Positions 33,450-42,403 of a stretch of DNA of 64,000 nucleotides are shown here, piece after piece. The first letter of the stretch is position 1. Every line of letters starts with the position of its first letter. Origin of the DNA: Amycolatopsis regifaucium. GTDB lineage: Bacteria; Actinomycetota; Actinomycetes; Mycobacteriales; Pseudonocardiaceae. The notes beneath the pieces are model-generated. The model was not told the origin of the DNA and did not search any database. It saw only the letters and a program-made list of their open reading frames with translations. The position numbers were made by a program, and so were the translations under genes. The stretch is taken from NCBI RefSeq assembly GCF_001613935.1, contig NZ_LQCI01000011.1, forward strand, positions 119,795 through 183,794, read 5' to 3'.

Positions 33450-34328
33450 TCAGGCCATCGCAATCGCGGCGATCCCCGCCAGCACCACCACCGACCCGGC
33501 CAGCCTGCGGACGGCGTTCGCCTCCCTCAGCACCAGCCAGGCGGCCAGCCCGCCCAAGACGATGCTCAGCTCCCTCGCAGGTGCGACGAGGCTCACGGGA
33601 GCGATCTGCAGGGCATAAAGGACCAGCAGATAGGCGACGGGCGAGAGCAGGCCGACGAGGAGGACTTCACGCTTGTGCTCGCGCCAGAGCCACGAGACCT
33701 CTTCACGGTCCTTCAGCGCGTACGGCGCCATCAGCAGGCTCTGCACGATCGCGCCGGTTCCGAAGTAGACGATCGGCGGGACCCCGAGACTGGCGACCGA
33801 GTGCGCGTCCCACAGCGTGTACGCGGCGATCGTGAGCCCGGTCAGGAGCCCGTAGGCCACGCCTTTGCGGCGAGCGACGCGATCCGCGGCATCAGCGTGC
33901 GCCGGGGAGCGCCCGGACCCGATGACCAGGACGCCGGCGACCACCAGGAACGCCCCCACGAGACCGAGTGGACCCGGCCGCTCGCCGAGCAGTACGACGG
34001 CCGCGAGTACCGAGATCAGCGGGCCGGTGCCCCGGGCGAGTGGATACACCACGGACAGGTCGCCGACGGCGTAACCCCGTTGGAGGACGACGCCGTAGGC
34101 GACGTGCAACACGGCGGTGACCGCCGAGGCGAGCAACCACGTCCACTGTGGACGTTGCGGCTCCACGACCAGTGAGATCACCATCACGGGGATGAGCAGA
34201 ACCGCGGAGAGGCTGTAGTAGGCCCACACGAACCGGGCTCCGCCGCCGCGGATCCTCTTGGCGGCCAAGTTCCAGCCGGCGTGGAGGACGGCGGCGGCGA
34301 GGACAAGGGACAGGGCGGTGACGTTCAC
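33450..34328 (-). CDS. EamA/DMT-family transporter
   Basis: This 292-residue membrane protein has ten hydrophobic segments in two EamA halves, with LSLVLAAAVLHAGWNLAAKR at the start and the PLARGTGPLISVLAAVVLLGERP motif. It probably exports or imports a small metabolite. GTG 34328 with GAAAGGT upstream is favoured; an in-frame ATG at 34355 lies inside a palindrome and would add nine polar residues. It heads a likely two-gene unit with the VOC protein. Confidence 0.85.
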   Translation of the reverse strand: MNVTALSLVLAAAVLHAGWNLAAKRIRGGGARFVWAYYSLSAVLLIPVMVISLVVEPQRPQWTWLLASAVTAVLHVAYGVVLQRGYAVGDLSVVYPLARGTGPLISVLAAVVLLGERPGPLGLVGAFLVVAGVLVIGSGRSPAHADAADRVARRKGVAYGLLTGLTIAAYTLWDAHSVASLGVPPIVYFGTGAIVQSLLMAPYALKDREEVSWLWREHKREVLLVGLLSPVAYLLVLYALQIAPVSLVAPARELSIVLGGLAAWLVLREANAVRRLAGSVVVLAGIAAIAMA

Positions 34329-34342
34329 TGGGGACCTTTCAT

Positions 34343-34364
34343 GTTTTCCGCGCATGCGGAAAAC
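34343..34364. promoter_or_regulatory. 9-bp inverted repeat before EamA gene
   Basis: GTTTTCCGC (34343-34351) and GCGGAAAAC (34356-34364) flank a GCAT centre. The repeat lies 15 bp upstream of the preferred transporter start. It could be an operator, or an RNA hairpin close to the ribosome site. Confidence 0.4.
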
Positions 34365-34687
34365 ACCGGTCCTCCAGGCTTTTGTCCCGTCAGATGAACG
34401 GCGGCGCTTCCGGCCCCGCCGATGGTGCCGCTCGGACCTGCCCCGCCTGCCCTGATTGTGTGCTTCGCGAAACGGGCAGGCGACGGAACCCTAGGCACTA
34501 CGATCTTCACCGTACCGCAAGCACACGTCCGGAGGCGGCCACGATCCGCCTCGGGACGGCTGTTAAGCTTGCCCTTCATCGCCGTGTGGCATTCCGTCAT
34601 GGAGGAAACCCGCGCCGCTTTCGCTAGCGCGCAGGGCCGGTCACAGCGCGGCGGTGAAACCACCGAGAGATCAAGAGGAGCGCCCCC
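34365..34687. other. Gene-free region upstream of rpsT
   Basis: This 323-bp stretch separates the divergent EamA gene from rpsT. It must carry the rpsT promoter and a 5' leader, but I cannot point to convincing -35 and -10 boxes. No conserved small frame is apparent. AAGAGGAG just before GTG 34688 is the rpsT ribosome site. Confidence 0.6.
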
Positions 34688-34948
34688 GTGGCCAACATCA
34701 AGTCGCAGATCAAGCGCATCACCACCAACGAGAAGGCGCGTCAGCGCAACCAGGCGATCCGGTCCTCGGTGAAGACCGCGATCCGCAAGTTCCGCGAAGC
34801 CGCCGACGCCGGTGACAAGGCCAAGGCCCTGGAGCTGCAGAAGGACGCGGCCAAGAAGCTGGACAAGGCCGTCACCAAGGGCGTTCTGCACGCCAACCAG
34901 GCCGCCAACAAGAAGTCCGCGCTCGCGAAGCGCGCGAACTCTCTCTGA
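34688..34948 (+). CDS. rpsT: 30S ribosomal protein S20
   Basis: This 86-residue, strongly basic helical-bundle protein binds 16S rRNA early in 30S assembly. It begins [21 protein letters not shown] and carries NKAIR-like [15 protein letters not shown] and [15 protein letters not shown] near the end, all typical of S20. GTG start with AAGAGGAG upstream. A strong hairpin follows. The divergent/convergent pairing with holA is common in actinobacteria. Confidence 0.98.
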   Translation: MANIKSQIKRITTNEKARQRNQAIRSSVKTAIRKFREAADAGDKAKALELQKDAAKKLDKAVTKGVLHANQAANKKSALAKRANSL

Positions 34949-34957
34949 TCGGCTTTC

Positions 34958-34993
34958 GAAGGGCCCTGGTGACGCGAGTCGCCAGGGCCCTTC
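34958..34993. terminator. Bidirectional hairpin between rpsT and holA
   Basis: GAAGGGCCCTGG (34958-34969) pairs with CCAGGGCCCTTC (34982-34993) over a twelve-base loop. It lies in the 52-bp gap between the two convergent genes. The T-run is short. Confidence 0.8.
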
Positions 34994-35000
34994 GCCATGT

Positions 35001-35990
35001 TCAGCGGCTGGTGCCGTGAGCGTCGACGACCTCCAGCACCGCGCGTTCCAGCGCGTATTCCGGGTCGGCAGCGACCCCTTTGACCTCGGCGTTGAGCCGG
35101 GCGACGATCCGCATCGCGGTGGCGAGACCGTCCTGTCCCCAGCCGCGAGCCTGTCCCTGGGCCTTGCGCACCTTCCACGGCGGCATCCCCAGCTCGCCCG
35201 CCATCTGGTTCGGGTTCCCGCGACCGGCGCCGGACACCCGTGCGATCGTCCGGACCGCGTCGGCGAGGGCGTCCGCGACCAGTACGTGCGGGACACCGAG
35301 TTGCATCGCCCAGCGCAGTGACTCCAGCGCCGCCGCCTTGTCACCGGCGACGGCCTTCTCGGCGACGGCGAACCCGTTCACATCCGCGCGGCCCCGGTGA
35401 TAGCGGCGCACCGCCTGCTCATCGACCACTCCCCCGGAATCCGCGACGAGTTGTGTCGCGGCCGACGACAACTCGCGTAGATCCGAACCGACCGCGTCGA
35501 TCAGCGCGAGCACGGCCGCACCGTCGATCTTTCCGCCCACCCGGCGGACTTCGTTGCGGACAAAGGATTCTCGCTCAGCGGGCTTGGTCAGTTTCGAGCA
35601 CTCGACGACCTCCGCACCCGCCTTCTTCAAGGCCGTCGGGAGCGCCTTGGCTGCCTTGCTCCGCCCGCCTCCGCTGTGCACGACGACGAGCACGATGCCG
35701 TCAGCCGGCGCCTTGACATAGGCCATCACCCCGTCGGCGAGCTCTTGTGAGATGTCGTGCGCGGATTCGAGGACGATGACCCGGGCCTCGGCGAACAGTG
35801 AGGGGCTGACCATCTCCGCGAGAGCCGGGACTGTGAGGTCCGACACCCGGATCCGGCTGAGATCCGCCGTCGGGTCGACCGCTTTGGCCGCGTCCGAAGC
35901 GCCACGGATCGCGCGTTCGATCAGCAGCTCTTCCTCACCGAGGACCAGGACCAGCGGCGATGGGGCGGAAGCTTGCGTCGTCACGGTGAC
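35001..35990 (-). CDS. holA: DNA polymerase III delta subunit
   Basis: This 329-residue clamp-loader subunit opens the beta clamp. It has the HolA pattern: PLVLVLGEEELLIERAI at the start, a region with LFAEARVIVLESAHDIS, VVVHSGGGRSKAAKAL and the C-terminal collar with GGVVDEQAVRRYHRGRADVNGFAV and MPPWKVRKAQGQARGW. GTG 35990 lies 10 bases after GAGGAGGAG; a longer start at 36065 would run towards the SAM riboswitch promoter. The order holA-comEC-comEA is as in mycobacteria, except that rpsT and thrC flank it here. Confidence 0.93.
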   Translation of the reverse strand, partial: VTVTTQASAPSPLVLVLGEEELLIERAIRGASDAAKAVDPTADLSRIRVSDLTVPALAEMVSPSLFAEARVIVLESAHDISQELADGVMAYVKAPADGIVLVVVHSGGGRSKAAKALPTALKKAGAEVVECSKLTKPAERESFVRNEVRRVGGKIDGAAVLALIDAVGSDLRELSSAATQLVADSGGVVDEQAVRRYHRGRADVNGFAVAEKAVAGDKAAALESLRWAMQLGVPHVLVADALADAVRTIARVSGAGRGNPNQMAGELGMPPWKVRKAQGQARGWGQDGLATAMRIVARLNAEVKGVAADPEYALERAVLEVVDAHGTSR

Positions 35991-36121
35991 GATCCTGCCA
36001 CTCCTCCTCTCGTGTGCTTTGTCCGGTGATGTGTTCCGGGCACGGTGGCCCCGCGCGAGCCCCATGTCGTACGGTGTTAGCGAGGCGACGCGATCAAGCG
36101 CGTGCCGACAAGTGAATACCG

Positions 36122-36250
36122 CTCATCCAGAGGGGCAGAGGGAACGGCCCGATGAAGCCCCGGCAACCGGCGTCAGCCTGTCATCCCGCGATCGTGGGAT
36201 AGCTGACGAACACGGTGCCAATTCCGGCCCGCCTCGGCGGGGCAGATGAG
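36122..36250 (+). ncRNA. SAM-I (S-box) riboswitch upstream of thrC
   Basis: The conserved S-box core is clear: CTCATCCAGAG at 36122, then GAGGGAACGGCCCGATGAAG, CCCCGGCAACC, and later GGTGCCAATTCCGGCC and GCAGATGAGG. P1 pairs CTCATC (36122-36127) with GATGAG (36245-36250), whose last bases run into the thrC ribosome site AGGAAAGGA (36249-36257). SAM binding should therefore block translation start directly, with no separate expression platform. It senses S-adenosylmethionine to regulate threonine synthase. Confidence 0.95.
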
Positions 36251-36264
36251 GAAAGGACCTCGCG

Positions 36265-37530
36265 ATGACCGCAACCCTCGGCACGACCCCCACCACCAAG
36301 ACCCCGGATCTCGGACCGGCCGTCGAACTGGTGTCGAAGGAAGAGGGACACCGGCAGCCGCTCGCCCCCGAATTCGTTTCCGCCGAGGACTTCTCGCCGC
36401 TCGAGGTCGCCTACGACTTCGGCCGCGTGCGCCGCGAGGACATCGAAGCCGGGCCGAAGAACATCTGGCGCTACAAGAAGCTTCTTCCCGTTCCCTCGAA
36501 CGTCGAAGAAATCCCCAACACCGAACCCGGCGCCACCCGGCTCGTCCAGGCCGACAGGCTCGCGAAAGCGCTGGGTGTCAAGAAGATCTGGGTCAAGGAC
36601 GACACCGGCAACCCCACCCACTCGTTCAAGGACCGCGTGGTCGCCGTCGCGCTCGCGGCCGCGCGCGAGTTCGGTTTCGAGGTGCTCGCCTGTCCGTCGA
36701 CCGGCAACCTGGCCAACGCGGTCGCCGCCGCCGCGGCCCGCGCCGGCTGGCGGTCGGTCGTGCTGATCCCGAAGACCCTCGAACGCGCCAAGATCCTCAC
36801 CACCGCCGTGTACGACGGCGACCTGATCGCGGTCGACGGCAACTACGACGACGTGAACCGGCTCGCCACCCAGCTCGCCGCGGAGCAGGAGAGCTGGGCG
36901 TTCGTCAACGTGAACGTCCGGCCGTACTACTCGGAAGGCTCCAAGACACTGGCCTTCGAGGTCGCCGAGCAGCTCGGCTGGCGCCTCCCCCCGCAGATCG
37001 TGGTGCCGATCGCCTCCGGTTCCCAGCTCACCAAGGTGGACAAGGGTTTCCGCGAGTTCGGCCAGCTCGGCCTCGTCGAAGAAACGCCGTACAAGGTGTT
37101 CGGCGCCCAGGCCACCGGCTGCTCGCCCGTCTCGGCCGCGTTCCGCGCGGGCCACGACGTCGTTCAGCCGGTCAAGCCGGACACGATCGCCCGATCGCTG
37201 GCGATCGGTAACCCGGCCGACGGTCCGTACGTCCTCGACGTGGTCAACCGCACCGGCGGAGCGATCGAAGACGTCAGCGACGAAGAAGTCGTCGAAGGCA
37301 TCCGGCTGCTCGCCCGCACGGAGGGCGTCTTCACCGAGACCGCCGGTGGAGTCACCGTGGCGACGGCCAAGAAGCTTCTCGAGACCGGCAAGCTCGACCC
37401 GGACGCCGAGATCGTGCTGCTGATCACCGGCGATGGCCTCAAGACCCTCGACGCGATCGAGGACAAGGTCGGCCCGAAGGCCACTGTCAGCGCCTCGGCC
37501 GACGCTGTCCGCGAGGCACTCGGCATCTGA
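36265..37530 (+). CDS. thrC: Threonine synthase
   Basis: This 421-residue PLP enzyme converts O-phosphohomoserine to threonine. The Schiff-base lysine is K122 in PTHSFKDRVV, with PSTGNLANAVAAAAARAG for the phosphate loop and PIASGSQLTKVDKGFREF. The length and the long N-terminal arm fit the actinobacterial form. It follows a SAM-I riboswitch, so cells with enough SAM would make less threonine synthase; O-phosphohomoserine is the branch point between threonine and methionine. A hairpin lies after the stop. Confidence 0.95.
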   Translation: MTATLGTTPTTKTPDLGPAVELVSKEEGHRQPLAPEFVSAEDFSPLEVAYDFGRVRREDIEAGPKNIWRYKKLLPVPSNVEEIPNTEPGATRLVQADRLAKALGVKKIWVKDDTGNPTHSFKDRVVAVALAAAREFGFEVLACPSTGNLANAVAAAAARAGWRSVVLIPKTLERAKILTTAVYDGDLIAVDGNYDDVNRLATQLAAEQESWAFVNVNVRPYYSEGSKTLAFEVAEQLGWRLPPQIVVPIASGSQLTKVDKGFREFGQLGLVEETPYKVFGAQATGCSPVSAAFRAGHDVVQPVKPDTIARSLAIGNPADGPYVLDVVNRTGGAIEDVSDEEVVEGIRLLARTEGVFTETAGGVTVATAKKLLETGKLDPDAEIVLLITGDGLKTLDAIEDKVGPKATVSASADAVREALGI

Positions 37531-37538
37531 GATCCCGC

Positions 37539-37566
37539 CGGCCCGCCTCAGGAACGAGGCGGGCCG
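37539..37566. terminator. Hairpin between thrC and comEC
   Basis: CGGCCCGCCTC (37539-37549) pairs with GAGGCGGGCCG (37556-37566) over a six-base loop. It follows the thrC stop and overlaps the last codons of the convergent comEC gene. Confidence 0.75.
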
Positions 37567-39953
37567 CGGGGCTCACCCCGGCGCAGCAGGGCGAGGCCTC
37601 GCGCGTCGACGACGACCGCGGTGTCGCCGTCCGTGTCCGTCCTGGCGACCAAGGCACCGACGGCCGCCAGATTGTCCAAAGTGGACTTGTTCGGATGGCC
37701 GTAGCCGTTTCCGGCGCCGACACTCACCAACGCGATCCTCGGCGCGACGATGTTGAGGAAATCCGGTGCCGTGTAACGGCTTCCGTGGTGCGGCACTTTC
37801 AAGATCTCGGCACGCAGATCGGCCCCCTCCGCCATCAGGTCGGCCTGCGCGGCGAGTTCGACGTCGCCGGTCAGCAGCAACCGGCCCGCCGGGGTGCCGG
37901 CACGCAGGACGACCGAACCGTTGTTGATCACCGTGCCGTCTTGTTCGAGGACCGATCGCCGCGTGACATAACGCGGCCCCAGTACCTCCAGTGACAGTCC
38001 CGGCCAGTCCAGCCGTTGCCCGATCCCCAGTTCCAGCAAGGGAATCCCGCGGCGCGCGGTTTCGTCGGCGACCTGCTGCCACGCCCACGCGGGTGCCCGT
38101 CCGGGACCGACGGCGACCGCGCCGACCGACCGGCTCTCGAAGACGGATTCGAGACCGCCGATGTGGTCGGCATGCAGGTGGCTCAGCACGATAAGCGGAA
38201 CGCGGTCCACGCCGAGTCTGCTCAGGCACTCGTCGACCGGTCCCGGTTCCGGGCCGGTGTCCACCAGGATCGCCCTCCCCGGTTCGGCCGTGGCGAGGAC
38301 CACGGCATCACCCTGCCCGACGTCGCAGGCGACGGCACTCCATGACGCCGGTGGCCACGCCGGGGCGAGCACCCGCGCCGGCACGGACACGAGGAGTCCG
38401 CCTGCCAAGGCGATCGCCACCAGGATCCGGGCATACCGCAGCCGGATGGCGACGAGCAGTACGACGAGCAGGCCTGCCACCAAGAGCCCGCCCCACCAGC
38501 CACCCGGCCACTCCACGACCGCTCCCGGCGCACGGGCGCCGTGCCGGGCCACGGTGATGAGCCAGCTCGCCTCGGGTTCGGTCAGGCGAACCAGCAGCCT
38601 TCCCGCCGAAGGCCACCACGGCCCGATGACGGTGGCGAGCACACCGCACACGGTGGCCGGAGCGACCACCGGAGCGGCGAGCACGTTGGTCACCACCGAA
38701 ACGAGACTGACCGATCCCGCCATTCCCGCGATGACCGGCGCCGTCATCACGAACGCGGCCAGCGGGACGGCCAGTCCCTCGGCGTAGCCGGACGGCACGC
38801 CACGTCCGACCAGCCATTCGGCCCACCGCGGAGCCAGCAGTACCAGCCCGGCCGTGGCCAGCACCGAGAGGGCGAACCCGAAATCGGCGGCCATGGCGGG
38901 GTCGGCCACGACGAGCCCCGCCACGGCGAACCCCAGCGCGGGCAGCGCCGAACCCTGGCGGCCCAGGGCCAGCGCCAGCAATCCCACCGCACCCATCACT
39001 CCGGCACGGAGCACGCTGGGCGCGGGTCCGGCGAGGACCACGAACCCGGCGAGCCCCGCGGCGGCCGCGGCGGCGGACGTCCGCGGCCCGACCCGAAGCG
39101 CCCTCAGCAGGAGAAGGATCGAGCCGCAGACGATCGCCACGTTCCCACCGCTCACGGCCATCAGGTGGGACATGCCGGAGTCCGTGAACTCGCGCTCGAC
39201 CCGCGGGGACAATGCGCTTGTGTCCCCCACGACCAGTCCGGGCACGAGACCGGCCTGCTCTTCCGGGAGAACGGCGCACAGCTCCCGGAGCCCGGCGCGC
39301 AGCGATTCCGCGGCTCGCTGCCACCAGGGCGCCGGTCCGAGGGCCCACGGCGGACCTCGGACCGAGAGGACCGCGACCGTCAGTTCGGCCCCCTTGGCCG
39401 GGGCCAGCCGTCCGGAGGCGGTGACCTGCTGCCCGGGCAGCAGGTCCACCCACCCCTCGGCGGGAGCGAGCAGGAGGATCCGGCCGGCCGAATCCACCCC
39501 TCGCTCGTCCACCACCACGGCGTCCACCGTCGCGGCGATGACCACCAGGCGGGTGCCCGCCCGGCGATCGGCGTATCCGGCACCGCGGACCGGACGTGGC
39601 CGCTCGGTGACCACCACCCTCATGGTGGCGTCGTTCCCCCGCGCGGCGGCGGCACGAAGGTCGTCCTGCTCTGCGGCCCGGATCCGGAGCGCCACCGGAC
39701 CGGCCGTGAGCGCGCCGATGACCGCGAGCGCACCCAAGCCCGCCACCCACCGGGACGCCGTCCGGCGGGCACGGACACCGGCGAAGATCGCGAGCACCGC
39801 GGCGGCCGTACCGCAGAGCATCGTGATCCACCAGCCGCCGAGCAGCCCGGAAAGAGTGCCGAGCCAGGCCGTCGCCGCGGCCGGTACCAGCCGCAGGTCC
39901 TGCCCTCGCCACGACGCGGTGTCCACTTCGGACGGATCGGCGGACGGGTTCAT
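37548..39953 (-). CDS. comEC: ComEC/Rec2 DNA-uptake channel
   Basis: This 801-residue membrane protein has N-terminal transmembrane segments and a soluble OB-like insertion (about 20-215), a competence transmembrane domain (about 215-510), and a C-terminal metallo-beta-lactamase-like domain with LSHLHADHIGG at about residues 592-602 and VPHHGSRY. Homologues transport single-stranded DNA in naturally competent bacteria. Its role in actinomycetes is unclear. ATG 39953 overlaps the comEA stop by four bases. Confidence 0.93.
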   Translation of the reverse strand: MNPSADPSEVDTASWRGQDLRLVPAAATAWLGTLSGLLGGWWITMLCGTAAAVLAIFAGVRARRTASRWVAGLGALAVIGALTAGPVALRIRAAEQDDLRAAAARGNDATMRVVVTERPRPVRGAGYADRRAGTRLVVIAATVDAVVVDERGVDSAGRILLLAPAEGWVDLLPGQQVTASGRLAPAKGAELTVAVLSVRGPPWALGPAPWWQRAAESLRAGLRELCAVLPEEQAGLVPGLVVGDTSALSPRVEREFTDSGMSHLMAVSGGNVAIVCGSILLLLRALRVGPRTSAAAAAAGLAGFVVLAGPAPSVLRAGVMGAVGLLALALGRQGSALPALGFAVAGLVVADPAMAADFGFALSVLATAGLVLLAPRWAEWLVGRGVPSGYAEGLAVPLAAFVMTAPVIAGMAGSVSLVSVVTNVLAAPVVAPATVCGVLATVIGPWWPSAGRLLVRLTEPEASWLITVARHGARAPGAVVEWPGGWWGGLLVAGLLVVLLVAIRLRYARILVAIALAGGLLVSVPARVLAPAWPPASWSAVACDVGQGDAVVLATAEPGRAILVDTGPEPGPVDECLSRLGVDRVPLIVLSHLHADHIGGLESVFESRSVGAVAVGPGRAPAWAWQQVADETARRGIPLLELGIGQRLDWPGLSLEVLGPRYVTRRSVLEQDGTVINNGSVVLRAGTPAGRLLLTGDVELAAQADLMAEGADLRAEILKVPHHGSRYTAPDFLNIVAPRIALVSVGAGNGYGHPNKSTLDNLAAVGALVARTDTDGDTAVVVDARGLALLRRGEPRGPPRS

Positions 39954-40672
39954 CCGACGGACACCAGTTCCCGGACTTTCTTGAATTTACTTTCGCCGAT
40001 CCCTTCTACTTCACGGAGTTGCTCGACCGTGGTGAACCCACCGTGCCCGGACCGCCAGTCGACGATGCGTTTCGCCATCACCTCGCCGACCCCGGGCAGG
40101 GTGTCGAGTTGCTCGGCCGTGGCCGTGTTCAGGTCGAGCTTCCCCGGTGGTGTCCCTGGACCGGCCCCGGCCGGTCCAGGGACACCGACGGCCACCTGCT
40201 CGCCGTCGGTGAGCCGTCTGGCCAGGTTCAGCCCGGTCAGATCCGTTCCGGGGCGTGGCCCACCGGCCGCCGTGAGGGCATCGGCGACCCGTGCGCCCGG
40301 AGGGATCGTGACCAGACCGGGGTTGAGTACCCGGCCGACGACGCTGACCACCAGAGGCGCCTTGGCCGCCGCGGCGGGGGCGTCTCCGGCGGCCTTGGCC
40401 GACGGCAGGGGCGGCGGGGTCTCCGCCCCTGGCCGGTGTCCGAACAGAGTGACCGCGCCGGTCACGATCACGGCCACCGCGATCAGCACGGCCGCCACGG
40501 CGAACCACCGCCGTTTCACCGGAACCCCGTCCGCTGTGAACCGGGCGGGCACCCAGCGGCGCACGAGCCTGCCCGCGGGCGGGCCCTGGGTGGGTGGCGA
40601 CAGCTGCGCGGCCAGCCACGCCAGCCTGGCGTTGGCGGAGGAGCCCGGTGGACGGGCGGTTCGGTCGAACAC
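39950..40672 (-). CDS. comEA: ComEA-like helix-hairpin-helix DNA-binding protein
   Basis: This 240-residue protein has a basic cytoplasmic start, one membrane span at about 58-77, a SLBB-like region (VSVVGRVLNPGLVTIPPGARVADALTAAGG) and a C-terminal helix-hairpin-helix pair, LDLNTATAEQLDTLPGVGEVMAKRIVDWR and VEQLREVEGIGESKFKKVREL. It should bind DNA outside the membrane and pass it to ComEC. GTG 40672 is preferred; sequence further upstream is not protein-like. Two DnaA-box-like motifs lie upstream. Confidence 0.9.
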   Translation of the reverse strand: MFDRTARPPGSSANARLAWLAAQLSPPTQGPPAGRLVRRWVPARFTADGVPVKRRWFAVAAVLIAVAVIVTGAVTLFGHRPGAETPPPLPSAKAAGDAPAAAAKAPLVVSVVGRVLNPGLVTIPPGARVADALTAAGGPRPGTDLTGLNLARRLTDGEQVAVGVPGPAGAGPGTPPGKLDLNTATAEQLDTLPGVGEVMAKRIVDWRSGHGGFTTVEQLREVEGIGESKFKKVRELVSVG

Positions 40673-40725
40673 GTGAACGACGCTACGGAGCGGGAGTGGG
40701 CGGCGGCAGTGGCGAATCGCGGGGC

Positions 40726-40752
40726 TGTGGACAAGTGGGGTGTTGTGGACAA
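40726..40752 (-). promoter_or_regulatory. Pair of perfect DnaA-box-like motifs
   Basis: TGTGGACAA at 40726-40734 and 40744-40752 is, on the minus strand, TTGTCCACA, the high-GC actinobacterial DnaA-box consensus. Both copies are exact, in the same orientation and 18 bp apart, in the 146-bp gap between degV and comEA. DnaA binding here is a guess from the motif. Confidence 0.45.
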
Positions 40753-40818
40753 CCCGGAGCCGGCCGAGGCCGGACCGCCGATTTCCGTCGGGACCGTATG
40801 AGACGCTGGCGGGTTCGC

Positions 40819-41664
40819 CTAACCCGCCCGTTGGATCACGACACCGAGCACACCGGGGCCGGTGTGGGCGCCGATGACGGCACCGACCTCCGACACCACG
40901 CACCCTTCCGGGCAGTCGATGGACTCCTCCAGCCGGTTGGCCAGTTCGACGGCGCGCTCCGGTGAGGCCAGATGGTGGACGGCGATGTCGGCGAGTCCGC
41001 CGTCGGCCGCCTTCACCGCCAGTTCGACCAGCCGCGCCACGGCGCGATTCATCGTCCGCACCTTCTCCAGCGGCTGGATCCTGCCTTCGGACATGTGGAG
41101 CACGGGCTTCACCGCGAGCGCCGTGCCGAGCAGGGCGGCCGCCGGTCCGATCCGCCCGCCGCGGCGTAGATATTCGAGGGTCTCGACGGCGAAGAGGGTC
41201 TCCGAGCGGCTCACCGCGTCGACCGCCGCCGCTTCCACCTCGACCGCATCGCCCCCGCCCGCCGCGGCGCTCGCCGCACGAAGGGCCGCGAAGCCGAGCC
41301 CCATCGCGGTGCTGCGTGAATCGACCACGCGCACCCTGTCCGGCCCGACCTCCTGAGCCGCGAGCACCGCCGCCTCCCAGGTCCCGGACAGCTCCCGGGA
41401 CAGATGGACCGATACGACGGCGTCCGCGCCTTCGGCCAATGCCGCGCGGAATTCCTTGACGAATTCCGCCGGCGTCGGCCGGGACGTCGTCACGATGCTG
41501 CGTTTGCCGAGCGTTTCGGCCAGGGCCGCGGGGCCTATTTCGACGCCGTCGAGGAAGACGACGCCGTCCACGAGGACGTGCAGCGGGACCACCCGGATCC
41601 CGTTCCGTTCGGCGAAGCCTTCCGGCAGGTGGGCGGTGGAATCCGTGACTACGGCGACCGACAC
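40819..41664 (-). CDS. DegV-family fatty-acid-binding protein
   Basis: This 281-residue protein begins VAVVTDSTAHLPEGFAERNGIRVVPLHV and has the TSRPTPAEF segment, with the conserved Thr/Ser that contact the fatty-acid head group. VVDSRSTAMGLGFA and LGTALAVKPVLHMSEGRI follow. DegV/FakB proteins present fatty acids to a kinase for phosphorylation in some bacteria; no FakA kinase gene is nearby. Position next to the octT/gpgP genes matches mycobacteria. Confidence 0.93.
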   Translation of the reverse strand: MSVAVVTDSTAHLPEGFAERNGIRVVPLHVLVDGVVFLDGVEIGPAALAETLGKRSIVTTSRPTPAEFVKEFRAALAEGADAVVSVHLSRELSGTWEAAVLAAQEVGPDRVRVVDSRSTAMGLGFAALRAASAAAGGGDAVEVEAAAVDAVSRSETLFAVETLEYLRRGGRIGPAAALLGTALAVKPVLHMSEGRIQPLEKVRTMNRAVARLVELAVKAADGGLADIAVHHLASPERAVELANRLEESIDCPEGCVVSEVGAVIGAHTGPGVLGVVIQRAG

Positions 41665-41674
41665 GGCAGCCAGC

Positions 41675-42400
41675 CTACGTTGCCGCGGGGCGTAACACCG
41701 GGGCCATCATGCGGGCCATTTCCGCGCCGACGGCGGCGTGCCCTTCCCAGCCCCAGTGCATCCCGTCCGGATTACCCCTGCCGCTCAGCACGTGATCGCC
41801 CACGACGGCTTCGAGATCCAGCAGCGGGACCTCCGCGCGACGCCCCCAAGCGGCGATGGCGGCGGCGGCACCGTCGCGGGCGGTGTGCACCCGGCCGTAG
41901 GCGTCGGATCGGTGGACCGACGGCAGGATGCCGAAGATCGGCAGTTCCGGTCGCAGCACCCTTAAGGCACCGACAGCGGTGTCGAGGTACTGGACGGTCA
42001 GCTTCGACGGCAGGACCACCGGACGTCCTCGAAGGGCGACCGCGAGCCGGGGCTGAGCGGCCAGATAAGTCTTGCGCACCACCCGTCGCAACGGGTCGGG
42101 CCGCAGGTAGCGCAGACCGGTACGCAGGTAGGTGGGCAACGGCGAGGGCAGCGTGTCCATGCTTCCGACGGCGAGCACGACGGCGTCGACGTGGTGGAGA
42201 TCGGCCCAGACCCGCGGATCCCCGATCAAGGACCACCAGGCGTCACGAGCCGTCCAGCCGAACCCGGCCACGAGGTCCGCGCCGCCACCGAGCGCTTCGG
42301 CGGCGATGTTGGGCCACAGGCGCGCGTCGTCGGCGGCGAGCGGACCGTCCGGGCCGTGGAAGCTGAGGGAATCGCCGAACACCAGCAGGCGCGGAGCCAT
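41675..42400 (-). CDS. octT: SGNH hydrolase-fold protein, probable diglucosylglycerate octanoyltransferase
   Basis: This 241-residue GDSL/SGNH protein has the nucleophile S11 in LLVFGDSLSFHGPDGP and the Asp-His pair in NPDGMHWGWEGH near residues 215-225. In Mycobacterium tuberculosis the gene between degV and gpgP (Rv2418c) encodes OctT, which adds octanoate to diglucosylglycerate in methylglucose lipopolysaccharide synthesis. The family and position match exactly; activity is inferred. It starts three bases after the gpgP gene ends. Confidence 0.82.
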   Translation of the reverse strand: MAPRLLVFGDSLSFHGPDGPLAADDARLWPNIAAEALGGGADLVAGFGWTARDAWWSLIGDPRVWADLHHVDAVVLAVGSMDTLPSPLPTYLRTGLRYLRPDPLRRVVRKTYLAAQPRLAVALRGRPVVLPSKLTVQYLDTAVGALRVLRPELPIFGILPSVHRSDAYGRVHTARDGAAAAIAAWGRRAEVPLLDLEAVVGDHVLSGRGNPDGMHWGWEGHAAVGAEMARMMAPVLRPAAT

Positions 42401-42403
42401 GGA

